From CALMEH01 sp964548225 (GTDB lineage Bacteria; Acidobacteriota; Blastocatellia; Pyrinomonadales; Pyrinomonadaceae), in NCBI GenBank assembly GCA_964548225.1, contig CAZJQP010000017.1, forward strand, positions 6,558 to 70,557: a stretch of DNA of 64,000 bases. The letters run 5' to 3'. Positions 15,208 through 22,907 of this stretch are shown here, piece after piece; positions within the stretch are counted from its first letter, which is position 1, and each line of letters begins with the position of its first letter. The notes under the pieces were generated by a model, which saw only the letters and a program-made list of their open reading frames with translations, ran no database searches and had not been told where the DNA came from. The position numbers were made by a program, and so were the translations under genes.

Positions 15208-17748
15208 ATGTTCTATCAAAGACAATTTACAAAAACTTCCCGTTTCATTGCTTACACGCTCGTGATGGCGATTCTTTCGATGAATATCGTCGGCATCGGA
15301 GCTTCCAAAAAGAAAGAAGAAAATTCAAATTATTTCCCTACGTTGAATGCTTTTGCTACCGATTTAACACAATTCGCGCAAGACGGTCGTTTGCGAGTTA
15401 ATCAAAACTTCAATTCCGAAGCCAACGCGATTATCAAAGTTCTTTCAAACAACTCAGAACTTCAGCCCGTTGTGATTGATGACAATGGCGAAAATCAAAG
15501 TGCGGTGGTTGAACTTTTGGCATATCGGATAGCTAAGGGCGACGTTCCGGCATCATTCAAAGGTAAGTCCTTGTTGCGTCTTGAAACGGTTTCGATGTTC
15601 TCGGAAAAACGCACATCAGAAGAGATTTCGCAAATTGCGGAAAGACTGTTTAACGAGCTTGCAGCATCAAACGGCGAAACGATTTTGTTTATCAACGAAT
15701 TGACAACATTTGTCGGAAATTCGCGTGTAAATGATGTCTTAACGAAAGCCTTGCAAAACGGCAAGGTAAAAATCATCGGCGGAAGTTCGACAAAAACATT
15801 CGCGGAAAATATTGAAACTCAAGCAGAAGTTTCCGCTTTTTTTGAAAAAATTAATATCGAATCTTCACAAACCACGACGGAAGAAACTGCTCAAACACAA
15901 CGCGAAGACCGACGTTATCGCGGCGATAATGTTTCGCCCGATTTGCGCGAAATGATGCAAACGGAAAGTCTCGAAAAACGGCTCGATGTAATTTTGCAAT
16001 CGAAAAACGCCGATAATCCGGTTTTGCGTGAAATTATGGCAAACAATGGCGTGAACTTAAACGAACGCATCGGCAAAACCGATACGATTGTTGTAAATCT
16101 TCCTTTGAGCGCGGTCAATTCTTTGGCAAACAGCGGTTTAATTAACTATATGTCGCCCGACCGCCAGATGAAATCGCTCGGACATATCGAAACCACGACC
16201 GGAACTTCTTTGATGCGTTCACAATCTTCGGGTTTTGGTCGCTCGTCGGCTTACACGCTCGATGGTGCAGGTGTCGGAATTGCGATTATTGATTCAGGTA
16301 TTTACAGTTCGCAGAAGGCTTTTTCCGACAGCGGAACTTCGCAAATCGTTTATCAACAAAGTTTTATTTCCGGCGACACCAACACTGATGATAATTATGG
16401 TCACGGAACACACGTTGCTTCGATTGCGGCGGGAAGTTCTTTGAGAGATTCGGGAGCATACCGCGGTATCGCACCGAAAGCAAATCTGATCAATTTGAAA
16501 GTTCTCAACAGTCTCGGACTCGGCACGACATCTTCTTTACTGAATGCTTTGGATTGGGTTTATAACAACCACGCAACTTATAACATTCGCGTCGTTAATA
16601 TCAGTCTCGGCACTCCGGCGATTGATTCTTATTACAACGACCCGATTTGTTTGATGGTGCAACAATTAAATGCCAGAGGCATATTAGTTGTCGCGGCGGC
16701 TGGGAATAACGGCAAAAACTTTCTGACACAGCAAAAAATTTACGGGCAAGTTCATTCCCCCGGCAACGATCCGTCGGTTTTGACCGTCGGCGCAAGCAAT
16801 TCGATGGGAACTGATACGCGAAGCGATGACGTAATGACCACTTACAGTTCGCACGGTCCGACACGCTCGTATTACACTTCGGGCAGCGTAAAATATTACG
16901 ATAACGTCATCAAACCCGACATCGTTGCGCCCGGCAACCGCATCATTGCTGCAAAAGCCAAAGTCAACAGCACTTTGATTTCGATTTTCCCGTCATTAAC
17001 CAATGCGACGCTGAATATTACGGGCGATGACAACGATATGATGTATCTTTCGGGAACGTCAATGTCAACACCGATGGCTTCGGGCGCAGCGGCTCTTTTG
17101 TTCCAAATGAATCCGAAGATGACTCCGACAACGGTGAAAATGCTTCTCGAATATTCGGCGCAACCTTTGAATGGCTACAATATGCTCGAACAAGGCGCGG
17201 GACAACTCAACATCGAAGGCGCAATTAAAATTGCCCGCACATATAAGTTTGACAAAGATTTTAACAGCTACAAAAAAGGCGATTCGCTTCTTCAATCGGG
17301 ACAAAGCGTGCCGTCGGCTTCCAGCACAATTAGTGGCACAACATTCGCTTGGTCGCAAGGTATTTTGGCTGACCACGTTTATCTCAAAGGCGCGAATTTA
17401 GTCAGTAAATATCAAGATGTTTATGACAATTACTATTGGTTTGAAGACGGCATAAGTTATGCGGCAAACAACACGCCTTCCATAAATACACTTTATGGCA
17501 CAGGCATTACGCTCAATACAAATATCTTAACCAGCAACGGCACAGCGATGGGCGGTGGCAGTATCTTCTGCGCTTCGGGCGTGCTTGTTTCCGACGGCGT
17601 TTTGGTTGGCGATGGTGTTCTTTTCGGCGATGGTGTTCTGGTCAGCGACGGTGTTTTGGTTGCAGATGGTGTTTTGGTCGGCGATGTTACAATGGCTAGC
17701 ACAAATTCGGTTCTCGTTACGGGCGATAATACCTCGGCGATGCGCTAA
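15208..17748 (+). CDS. Secreted S8 (subtilisin-like) protease with degenerate Clp-type AAA+ region, copy 1
   Basis: The 846 residues read: signal peptide (1-32); a region at about 43-225 whose line-up resembles the first AAA+ domain of ClpB (TDLTQFAQDGRLRV, VELLAYRIAKGDVP, FKGKSLLRLE, ILFINELTTFVG), with the Walker A site replaced by DDNGENQS and Walker B Asp replaced by Asn; an I9-like propeptide (about 245-330, LDVILQSKN to GLINYMSPDR); the S8 domain with Asp362 (IAIIDSG), His399 (GHGTHVA) and Ser618 (SGTSMSTP); a C-terminal region; and six GVLVxD hexapeptides (about 790-828). The protease should be active outside the cytoplasm; the AAA+ region cannot bind ATP normally. GNAT follows 50 bp later. 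A second copy starts at 19228. Confidence 0.9.
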   Translation: MFYQRQFTKTSRFIAYTLVMAILSMNIVGIGASKKKEENSNYFPTLNAFATDLTQFAQDGRLRVNQNFNSEANAIIKVLSNNSELQPVVIDDNGENQSAVVELLAYRIAKGDVPASFKGKSLLRLETVSMFSEKRTSEEISQIAERLFNELAASNGETILFINELTTFVGNSRVNDVLTKALQNGKVKIIGGSSTKTFAENIETQAEVSAFFEKINIESSQTTTEETAQTQREDRRYRGDNVSPDLREMMQTESLEKRLDVILQSKNADNPVLREIMANNGVNLNERIGKTDTIVVNLPLSAVNSLANSGLINYMSPDRQMKSLGHIETTTGTSLMRSQSSGFGRSSAYTLDGAGVGIAIIDSGIYSSQKAFSDSGTSQIVYQQSFISGDTNTDDNYGHGTHVASIAAGSSLRDSGAYRGIAPKANLINLKVLNSLGLGTTSSLLNALDWVYNNHATYNIRVVNISLGTPAIDSYYNDPICLMVQQLNARGILVVAAAGNNGKNFLTQQKIYGQVHSPGNDPSVLTVGASNSMGTDTRSDDVMTTYSSHGPTRSYYTSGSVKYYDNVIKPDIVAPGNRIIAAKAKVNSTLISIFPSLTNATLNITGDDNDMMYLSGTSMSTPMASGAAALLFQMNPKMTPTTVKMLLEYSAQPLNGYNMLEQGAGQLNIEGAIKIARTYKFDKDFNSYKKGDSLLQSGQSVPSASSTISGTTFAWSQGILADHVYLKGANLVSKYQDVYDNYYWFEDGISYAANNTPSINTLYGTGITLNTNILTSNGTAMGGGSIFCASGVLVSDGVLVGDGVLFGDGVLVSDGVLVADGVLVGDVTMASTNSVLVTGDNTSAMR
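17578..17692 (+). repeat. 18-bp coding repeats (GVLVxD hexapeptides) in S8 copy 1
   Basis: Six consecutive units of GTTxTGGTxxxxGACGGT type encode GVLVSD, GVLVGD, GVLFGD, GVLVSD, GVLVAD and GVLVGD. The periodicity of six resembles left-handed beta-helix repeats. Copy 2 has nine units. Confidence 0.85.
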
Positions 17749-17798
17749 GAGTTTGTGTGATTTTTAACTCGAAAATTGTAAAAATCTAAGGAGATTAA

Positions 17799-18695
17799 AT
17801 GAAACGCCTAAACGCCAAAAAAATAAACGCCAAACAAAAGCCGACTTCGACAATTTTGCCGGATCTGCAAAGACTGGAAGTTCTGACCGACAGCCACCGA
17901 ACGGAAGTTTTTGAATACTTATCGCAACGTCCGGTGCATACCGTTGTGATGAAAAGTTTTATCACTGACAACGGCTTGGTTTCAGATGACAATCGCGGTC
18001 AATTCTTCGCCTATCGCAATTCTCACGGGATTCTCGAAGGGGTCGCACTTATCGGTCATACGACTTTGATTGAAACACGATCTAAAGAAGCGATCGTTGC
18101 CTTTGCTCTGCAAGCCAGAGTTTCGGAAACCCCGCTTCATATCATTATGAGTGACAGCAAAACAACGCAATTGTTTTGGAACTTCTACGCTGAAGCCAAT
18201 CAAAAACCGCGTCTTAGCTGTATGGAACTGCTTTTTGAACTGAACTTTCCCTTTATGGTTCAAGAATGCAAATGGAATCTGCGGCTTGCAAAACCCGAAG
18301 AACTCGAACAGATTGCGACGGCTCACGCAGAAGTTGCTTTTATCGAATCCGGTGTCAATCCGATGGAGAAAGACCGTGAAGGTTACTTGAAACGGACAAT
18401 GAAACGCATTGAAAAAGGCAGAACTTTCGTTGTTTTTGAAAATGACAAATTAGTTTTCAAAGCGGACATTGTTGCCGAAACCGAAGAAGTGATTTATCTG
18501 GAAGGCATTTATGTTGCGGAAGAATATCGCGGACGCGGAGTGGCTTCGGAATGTTTATCGGCGATGAGTTTGCAATTAATGAATCGCGTTGAAAACATCT
18601 GCTTGCTGAGTAATGAAGAATTCAAATCAGCCCATCGAGCATTTGCAAAGGCTGGATTCAAGAATACTGACGCTTGTTTGACTCTGTTTGTCTAA
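17799..18695 (+). CDS. GNAT family N-acetyltransferase, copy 1
   Basis: The 298 residues have a C-terminal GNAT fold: YLEGIYVAEEYRGRGVASECL contains the acetyl-CoA pyrophosphate loop (RGRGVA), followed by an IclLSNEEFKSAHRAFAKAGF ending typical of the family. The N-terminal half (VFEYLSQRPVHTVVMKSFI, FFAYRNSHGILEGVALIG) resembles the DUF4081-like domain found in some GNATs. AAGGAG stands eight bases before ATG. It follows the S8 gene by 50 bp, so the two form a cassette. From 17904 to the stop it appears identical at DNA level to the copy at 21945-22736. Substrate unknown; modification of the protease or its product is a possibility only. Confidence 0.88.
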   Translation: MKRLNAKKINAKQKPTSTILPDLQRLEVLTDSHRTEVFEYLSQRPVHTVVMKSFITDNGLVSDDNRGQFFAYRNSHGILEGVALIGHTTLIETRSKEAIVAFALQARVSETPLHIIMSDSKTTQLFWNFYAEANQKPRLSCMELLFELNFPFMVQECKWNLRLAKPEELEQIATAHAEVAFIESGVNPMEKDREGYLKRTMKRIEKGRTFVVFENDKLVFKADIVAETEEVIYLEGIYVAEEYRGRGVASECLSAMSLQLMNRVENICLLSNEEFKSAHRAFAKAGFKNTDACLTLFV

Positions 18696-18752
18696 ATCAT
18701 AACCTTGTTGATATTTTGACAGGTGCTGAGTATTTTCATTCCCTAAACCGTT

Positions 18753-18809
18753 AAAAACAACGAAAAGCCGCCGCATTTTTAGAAAATGCGGCGGCTTTTC
18801 GTTGTTTTT
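18753..18809 (+). terminator. Rho-independent terminator after cassette 1
   Basis: A perfect 27-bp stem (18753-18779 with 18783-18809), three-base loop TAG, ending in a T run. It isolates cassette 1 from cassette 2, which therefore needs its own promoter. Confidence 0.93.
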
Positions 18810-19014
18810 ACTTTTTACTTACTGCTTGCCTGATTAATTCGTCCTATTTATCTGCGTTTTAGCCTTTTTCGATCAGTTTTTTGATTACCGACGAAGCTCG
18901 CGCACTTGGCATAGGCTTCGCAACGAAGTGTAAAGAAGCTATTTTCCCCTAATAAGAGTTTGCGAAACCTCCCGTTATATAAGCAATTGGCTTGCAAATC
19001 TTTTCAGTTGCCAT
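18810..19014. other. Non-coding part of the spacer before cassette 2
   Basis: No gene is apparent. The text includes the pair TTGCGAAACC and CTTCGCAACGAAG-like words, and merges at 19015 into the activator-like repeats. Confidence 0.5.
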
Positions 19015-19050
19015 ATCAGTCAAATTGATTTATTAAATCGGTCAAATTGA
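19015..19050 (+). promoter_or_regulatory. Paired activator-like sites of cassette 2
   Basis: ATCAGTCAAATTGA (19015-19028) and ATCGGTCAAATTGA (19037-19050) are direct repeats spaced 22 bp, two helical turns, and end 91 bp before the -24 box. One copy of the same motif stands at the same distance before cassette 1. Confidence 0.55.
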
Positions 19051-19140
19051 TTTATTGCTGACCAAGTTCATCTCTTACCAAACGCTCGACGATTCGCGCT
19101 AACTGCTGTATTTACCGCATTTAAGCATAAACCAGCACAG

Positions 19141-19156
19141 TGGCACAAACATTGCT
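19141..19156 (+). promoter_or_regulatory. Sigma-54-type promoter of the second S8-GNAT cassette
   Basis: TGGCACAAACATTGCT fits TGGCAC-N5-TTGCT, with the protease ATG 72 bp downstream. Spacing of activator motifs, -24/-12 box and start codon is nearly the same as in cassette 1. Confidence 0.8.
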
Positions 19157-19227
19157 AAAGAAATCGTGGCAATTCGTGTCTTATTTGAATTACCTATTTT
19201 AGATTAGCTTAGAAAAGGAAAAAAAAG

Positions 19228-21792
19228 ATGTTTTATCAAAGACAATTTTCAAAGACTTCCCGTTTCATCGCGTATATGCTGGTGTTCGCTATTCTTTCAA
19301 TGAATATCGTCGGCGTTGGTGCGTTAAAAAATGAAACAAAAAATGTTGAGTTTCCCACGCTCAATGCTTTTACCACAGATTTGACAAAACTTGCCGGAAA
19401 CGGCACGCTTCGCGTCAATCAAAACTTCAATACCGAAGTGGACGGCTTAATTAAGGTTCTCGCAGGCGACAGCTCGCGCCAGCCGGTTATCATTGATGAC
19501 AATGGCGAAAACCAAAATTTGGTTGCCGAACTTTTCGCCTATCGCTTAATGAAAGGTGAAGTTCCTACTACGATGCAAGGAAAATCTCTGCTTCGGTTGG
19601 AAACGGCTTCGCTGTTTTCGGAGAAAAGATCGCAAGCGGAAATTTCAAGTATTGCCGAAAAAATCTTCGGCGAACTTTCCGCAACGAACAAGGAAACGAT
19701 TCTGTTTATTAACGAATTAACTGCCTTTGTCGGCAATGCGCGGGTGAACGATGCTTTGACCAATGCTCTACAAAACGGCAAAGTTCGCATCATCGGTGGC
19801 AGTTCAACGACTGTGTTCGGCGAGAAAATCGAAACGGAAGCGCAAGTTGCGGCATTTTTTGAAAAAATCAACATCCGCGACTTTCAAACTGTTTCAAATG
19901 ACACGAATTCTACTTCTTCCGAAGGCTTTCGCGGCGATAATGTTTCGGCAGATTTGCGCGAAATGATGATGGGCGGCGACCTCAATAAGCGCGTTGACGT
20001 TATCATTCAAGCCAAAAACGCGGACAATCCCTTGTTCCGCCAAATTATGTCGGAAAACAATATCCGCCTGAATGATCGCATCGGCGACACCGATACGATT
20101 GTTGCTAATTTGCCGCTTCGAGCAGTTGAAATTTTATCGCAGAGCGGTTTGATAAACTATCTTTCGCCTGACCGTCCGACTCTTAAACTCGGTCACGTTG
20201 AAAATGCTATCGGCGTAAATTTAGTGCGTTCGCAAGCGGCTTTAAATGGTCGTCCGTCCTACACGCTGGATGGCACGGGCATCGGCATTGCGGTTCTCGA
20301 TTCGGGAATCTTGCCGGGTCATAAGTCTTTCAGAGACGGCAGCAATAGTTCGCGCTTAGTTTATAGTCAGAGTTTTGTTACGGGCGATTCCAGCACCGAT
20401 GACGATTATGGACACGGCACACACGTTGCCGGGATTATCGCCGCGAAGAATGACGTTGGCGGCGGACGCGGTGTTGCACCGAATGCCAAAATCGTCAATC
20501 TGAAGGTTTTGGATGGACAAGGCAGAGGCAATACTTCGTGGCTTTTGAACGCTTTGGAGTGGCTCAAAAACAATCATCAAACCTACAACATTAAAGTTGC
20601 CAACTTGAGTCTCGGCGGTTTGGCGATTGACTCCTACACGAACGATCCGGTTTGCCGCAAAGTTCAAGAATTAACGGCTCTCGGCGTGTTGGTGGTTGCC
20701 GCCGCCGGAAACGAAGGCAAAAACGCGCAAGGACAAAAACTTTACGGACATATTCACTCGCCGGGTAACGATCCGTCGGCTTTGACTGTCGGTGCGGTTA
20801 ATACGAAAGGAAGCGATTCACGCGGCGATGATATTATGGCGACGTTTAGCTCAAACGGTCCGACGCGCTCGTATTATACCTTGCCGAACGGCACGAAAAT
20901 TCACGACAACGCAATGAAGCCGGATATGGTTGCGCCGGGCAATAGAATTGTTGCGGCACGCGCCAAAGCTACCAGCTTTTTGGCATTAAACTTCTCAACT
21001 GCTACAGATTTAACAACCAATTTGCTTAATTCCGGCGACGAAGTTTTGACAATGAGCGGAACTTCGATGTCAACTCCTGTTGTCGCGGGCGCGGCGGCTT
21101 TGCTATTCCAAGTAAATCCGAATCTGACTCCCGGAATGGTGAAAATGATTTTGGAATACACAGCACAACCGCTTGCAGGCTACAATATGCTCGAACAAGG
21201 CGCGGGACAACTTAACATCGAAGGCGCGGTTCGTTTGGCGAAAACCTATCGCACCGACATCAATTTCAATTCTTCCGCCACCAACGGAATGAATATGTTA
21301 GCAACGGGAATGTCTTTCCCGACTCCGACTTCGACACTCAACGGCGTTACGTTTAATTGGTCGCAAGGCATTTTGACAAATCACGCTTATTTGAAAGGTC
21401 AAACATTGGCGACAACCTTCCATGAAGTTTATCGCAACAATTCGTGGTTTGATAAAGGTGTTTCCAATAATGCGTCGTTTCAATATGTTACGAACAACAA
21501 TTTCGCCGCCGGCGCGAACATCACCGTTACCCCCAAAGCAATGCTTAGTAACGGCACGACTTTAGGTGATGGTTCAGTCTTTAAGGCTTTCGGCGTGTTA
21601 GTCGCAGACGGTGTTTTAGTTGCGGACGGTGTTTTAGTTGCGGACGGTGTTTTGGTTGCAGACGGTGTTTTGGTCGCAGACGGTGTTTTGGTCGGCGACG
21701 GTGTTTTGACCAGCGACGGTGTTTTAATTGCGGACGGTGTTTTAATAGCCGACAGCACTTTGGCAAATTCAGTAATCAGAGGTGAAGACTAA
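19228..21792 (+). CDS. Secreted S8 (subtilisin-like) protease with degenerate Clp-type AAA+ region, copy 2
   Basis: An 854-residue paralogue of the 15208-17748 protease, clearly diverged along its length. Order: signal peptide (1-32, MFYQRQFSKTSRFIAYML), ClpB-like region (about 42-222; VAELFAYRLMKGEVP, MQGKSLLRLE, then ILFINELTAFVG at 158-169) with Walker A reduced to DDNGENQN, I9-like propeptide (about 243-325, VDVIIQAKN to GLINYLSPDR), S8 domain with Asp358, His396 and Ser613, and nine GVLVAD-type hexapeptides (about 789-842). Loss of both Walker motifs is the same in the two copies, so it predates the duplication. GNAT copy 2 follows 41 bp later. Confidence 0.9.
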   Translation: MFYQRQFSKTSRFIAYMLVFAILSMNIVGVGALKNETKNVEFPTLNAFTTDLTKLAGNGTLRVNQNFNTEVDGLIKVLAGDSSRQPVIIDDNGENQNLVAELFAYRLMKGEVPTTMQGKSLLRLETASLFSEKRSQAEISSIAEKIFGELSATNKETILFINELTAFVGNARVNDALTNALQNGKVRIIGGSSTTVFGEKIETEAQVAAFFEKINIRDFQTVSNDTNSTSSEGFRGDNVSADLREMMMGGDLNKRVDVIIQAKNADNPLFRQIMSENNIRLNDRIGDTDTIVANLPLRAVEILSQSGLINYLSPDRPTLKLGHVENAIGVNLVRSQAALNGRPSYTLDGTGIGIAVLDSGILPGHKSFRDGSNSSRLVYSQSFVTGDSSTDDDYGHGTHVAGIIAAKNDVGGGRGVAPNAKIVNLKVLDGQGRGNTSWLLNALEWLKNNHQTYNIKVANLSLGGLAIDSYTNDPVCRKVQELTALGVLVVAAAGNEGKNAQGQKLYGHIHSPGNDPSALTVGAVNTKGSDSRGDDIMATFSSNGPTRSYYTLPNGTKIHDNAMKPDMVAPGNRIVAARAKATSFLALNFSTATDLTTNLLNSGDEVLTMSGTSMSTPVVAGAAALLFQVNPNLTPGMVKMILEYTAQPLAGYNMLEQGAGQLNIEGAVRLAKTYRTDINFNSSATNGMNMLATGMSFPTPTSTLNGVTFNWSQGILTNHAYLKGQTLATTFHEVYRNNSWFDKGVSNNASFQYVTNNNFAAGANITVTPKAMLSNGTTLGDGSVFKAFGVLVADGVLVADGVLVADGVLVADGVLVADGVLVGDGVLTSDGVLIADGVLIADSTLANSVIRGED
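21592..21755 (+). repeat. 18-bp coding repeats (GVLVAD hexapeptides) in S8 copy 2
   Basis: Nine units, five of them GVLVAD and nearly identical at DNA level (GCAGACGGTGTTTTGGTT), then GVLVGD, GVLTSD, GVLIAD and GVLIAD. The first units look freshly expanded compared with copy 1. Confidence 0.87.
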
Positions 21793-21833
21793 TTTACGGA
21801 ATTTGAGTAAATCTATATAAGGAGATTAAAACT

Positions 21834-22736
21834 ATGAGAGAACAAATTACACAAATCATAGCTAACAATCAAAGTGCATTCTATCAGCCGTTTTTCAATG
21901 CGGCGACGGCGAAACTGCAAAAGCTGACGACTGACAATCAAGCAGAAGTTTTTGAATACTTATCGCAACGTCCGGTGCATACCGTTGTGATGAAAAGTTT
22001 TATCACTGACAACGGCTTGGTTTCAGATGACAATCGCGGTCAATTCTTCGCCTATCGCAATTCTCACGGGATTCTCGAAGGGGTCGCACTTATCGGTCAT
22101 ACGACTTTGATTGAAACACGATCTAAAGAAGCGATCGTTGCCTTTGCTCTGCAAGCCAGAGTTTCGGAAACCCCGCTTCATATCATTATGAGTGACAGCA
22201 AAACAACGCAATTGTTTTGGAACTTCTACGCTGAAGCCAATCAAAAACCGCGTCTTAGCTGTATGGAACTGCTTTTTGAACTGAACTTTCCCTTTATGGT
22301 TCAAGAATGCAAATGGAATCTGCGGCTTGCAAAACCCGAAGAACTCGAACAGATTGCGACGGCTCACGCAGAAGTTGCTTTTATCGAATCCGGTGTCAAT
22401 CCGATGGAGAAAGACCGTGAAGGTTACTTGAAACGGACAATGAAACGCATTGAAAAAGGCAGAACTTTCGTTGTTTTTGAAAATGACAAATTAGTTTTCA
22501 AAGCGGACATTGTTGCCGAAACCGAAGAAGTGATTTATCTGGAAGGCATTTATGTTGCGGAAGAATATCGCGGACGCGGAGTGGCTTCGGAATGTTTATC
22601 GGCGATGAGTTTGCAATTAATGAATCGCGTTGAAAACATCTGCTTGCTGAGTAATGAAGAATTCAAATCAGCCCATCGAGCATTTGCAAAGGCTGGATTC
22701 AAGAATACTGACGCTTGTTTGACTCTGTTTGTCTAA
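21834..22736 (+). CDS. GNAT family N-acetyltransferase, copy 2
   Basis: The 300-residue protein has its own N-terminus (MREQITQIIANNQSAFYQ) for about 37 residues and is then the same as copy 1 to the stop, with the acetyl-CoA loop in EEYRGRGVASECL. Reading the DNA, 21945-22736 and 17904-18695 look identical over 792 bp, whereas sequence on both sides differs. AAGGAG precedes the ATG. Placed 41 bp after S8 copy 2, it completes the second cassette. Two identical enzymes suggest that the pair must keep one activity, or that conversion was very recent. Confidence 0.88.
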   Translation: MREQITQIIANNQSAFYQPFFNAATAKLQKLTTDNQAEVFEYLSQRPVHTVVMKSFITDNGLVSDDNRGQFFAYRNSHGILEGVALIGHTTLIETRSKEAIVAFALQARVSETPLHIIMSDSKTTQLFWNFYAEANQKPRLSCMELLFELNFPFMVQECKWNLRLAKPEELEQIATAHAEVAFIESGVNPMEKDREGYLKRTMKRIEKGRTFVVFENDKLVFKADIVAETEEVIYLEGIYVAEEYRGRGVASECLSAMSLQLMNRVENICLLSNEEFKSAHRAFAKAGFKNTDACLTLFV

Positions 22737-22778
22737 TAAAAAAAGTATGGACAAATGTCATTAAATTGTTCATAATAA

Positions 22779-22808
22779 AGAGGAGGACTTATCCACAAGT
22801 CTTCCTCT
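22779..22808 (+). terminator. Probable terminator after cassette 2
   Basis: A 12-bp stem (AGAGGAGGACTT with AAGTCTTCCTCT) and a six-base loop. The T run is short, so a hairpin without strong termination is possible. Confidence 0.6.
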
Positions 22809-22907
22809 ATCTATTTACATACTAAAAGATAACTCCCTTCAAAAGATAAAAACCACTCTTTATCCTGCAAGTTTAGGATTCCGACCAAGCATTAAAATTA
22901 AGCGACT

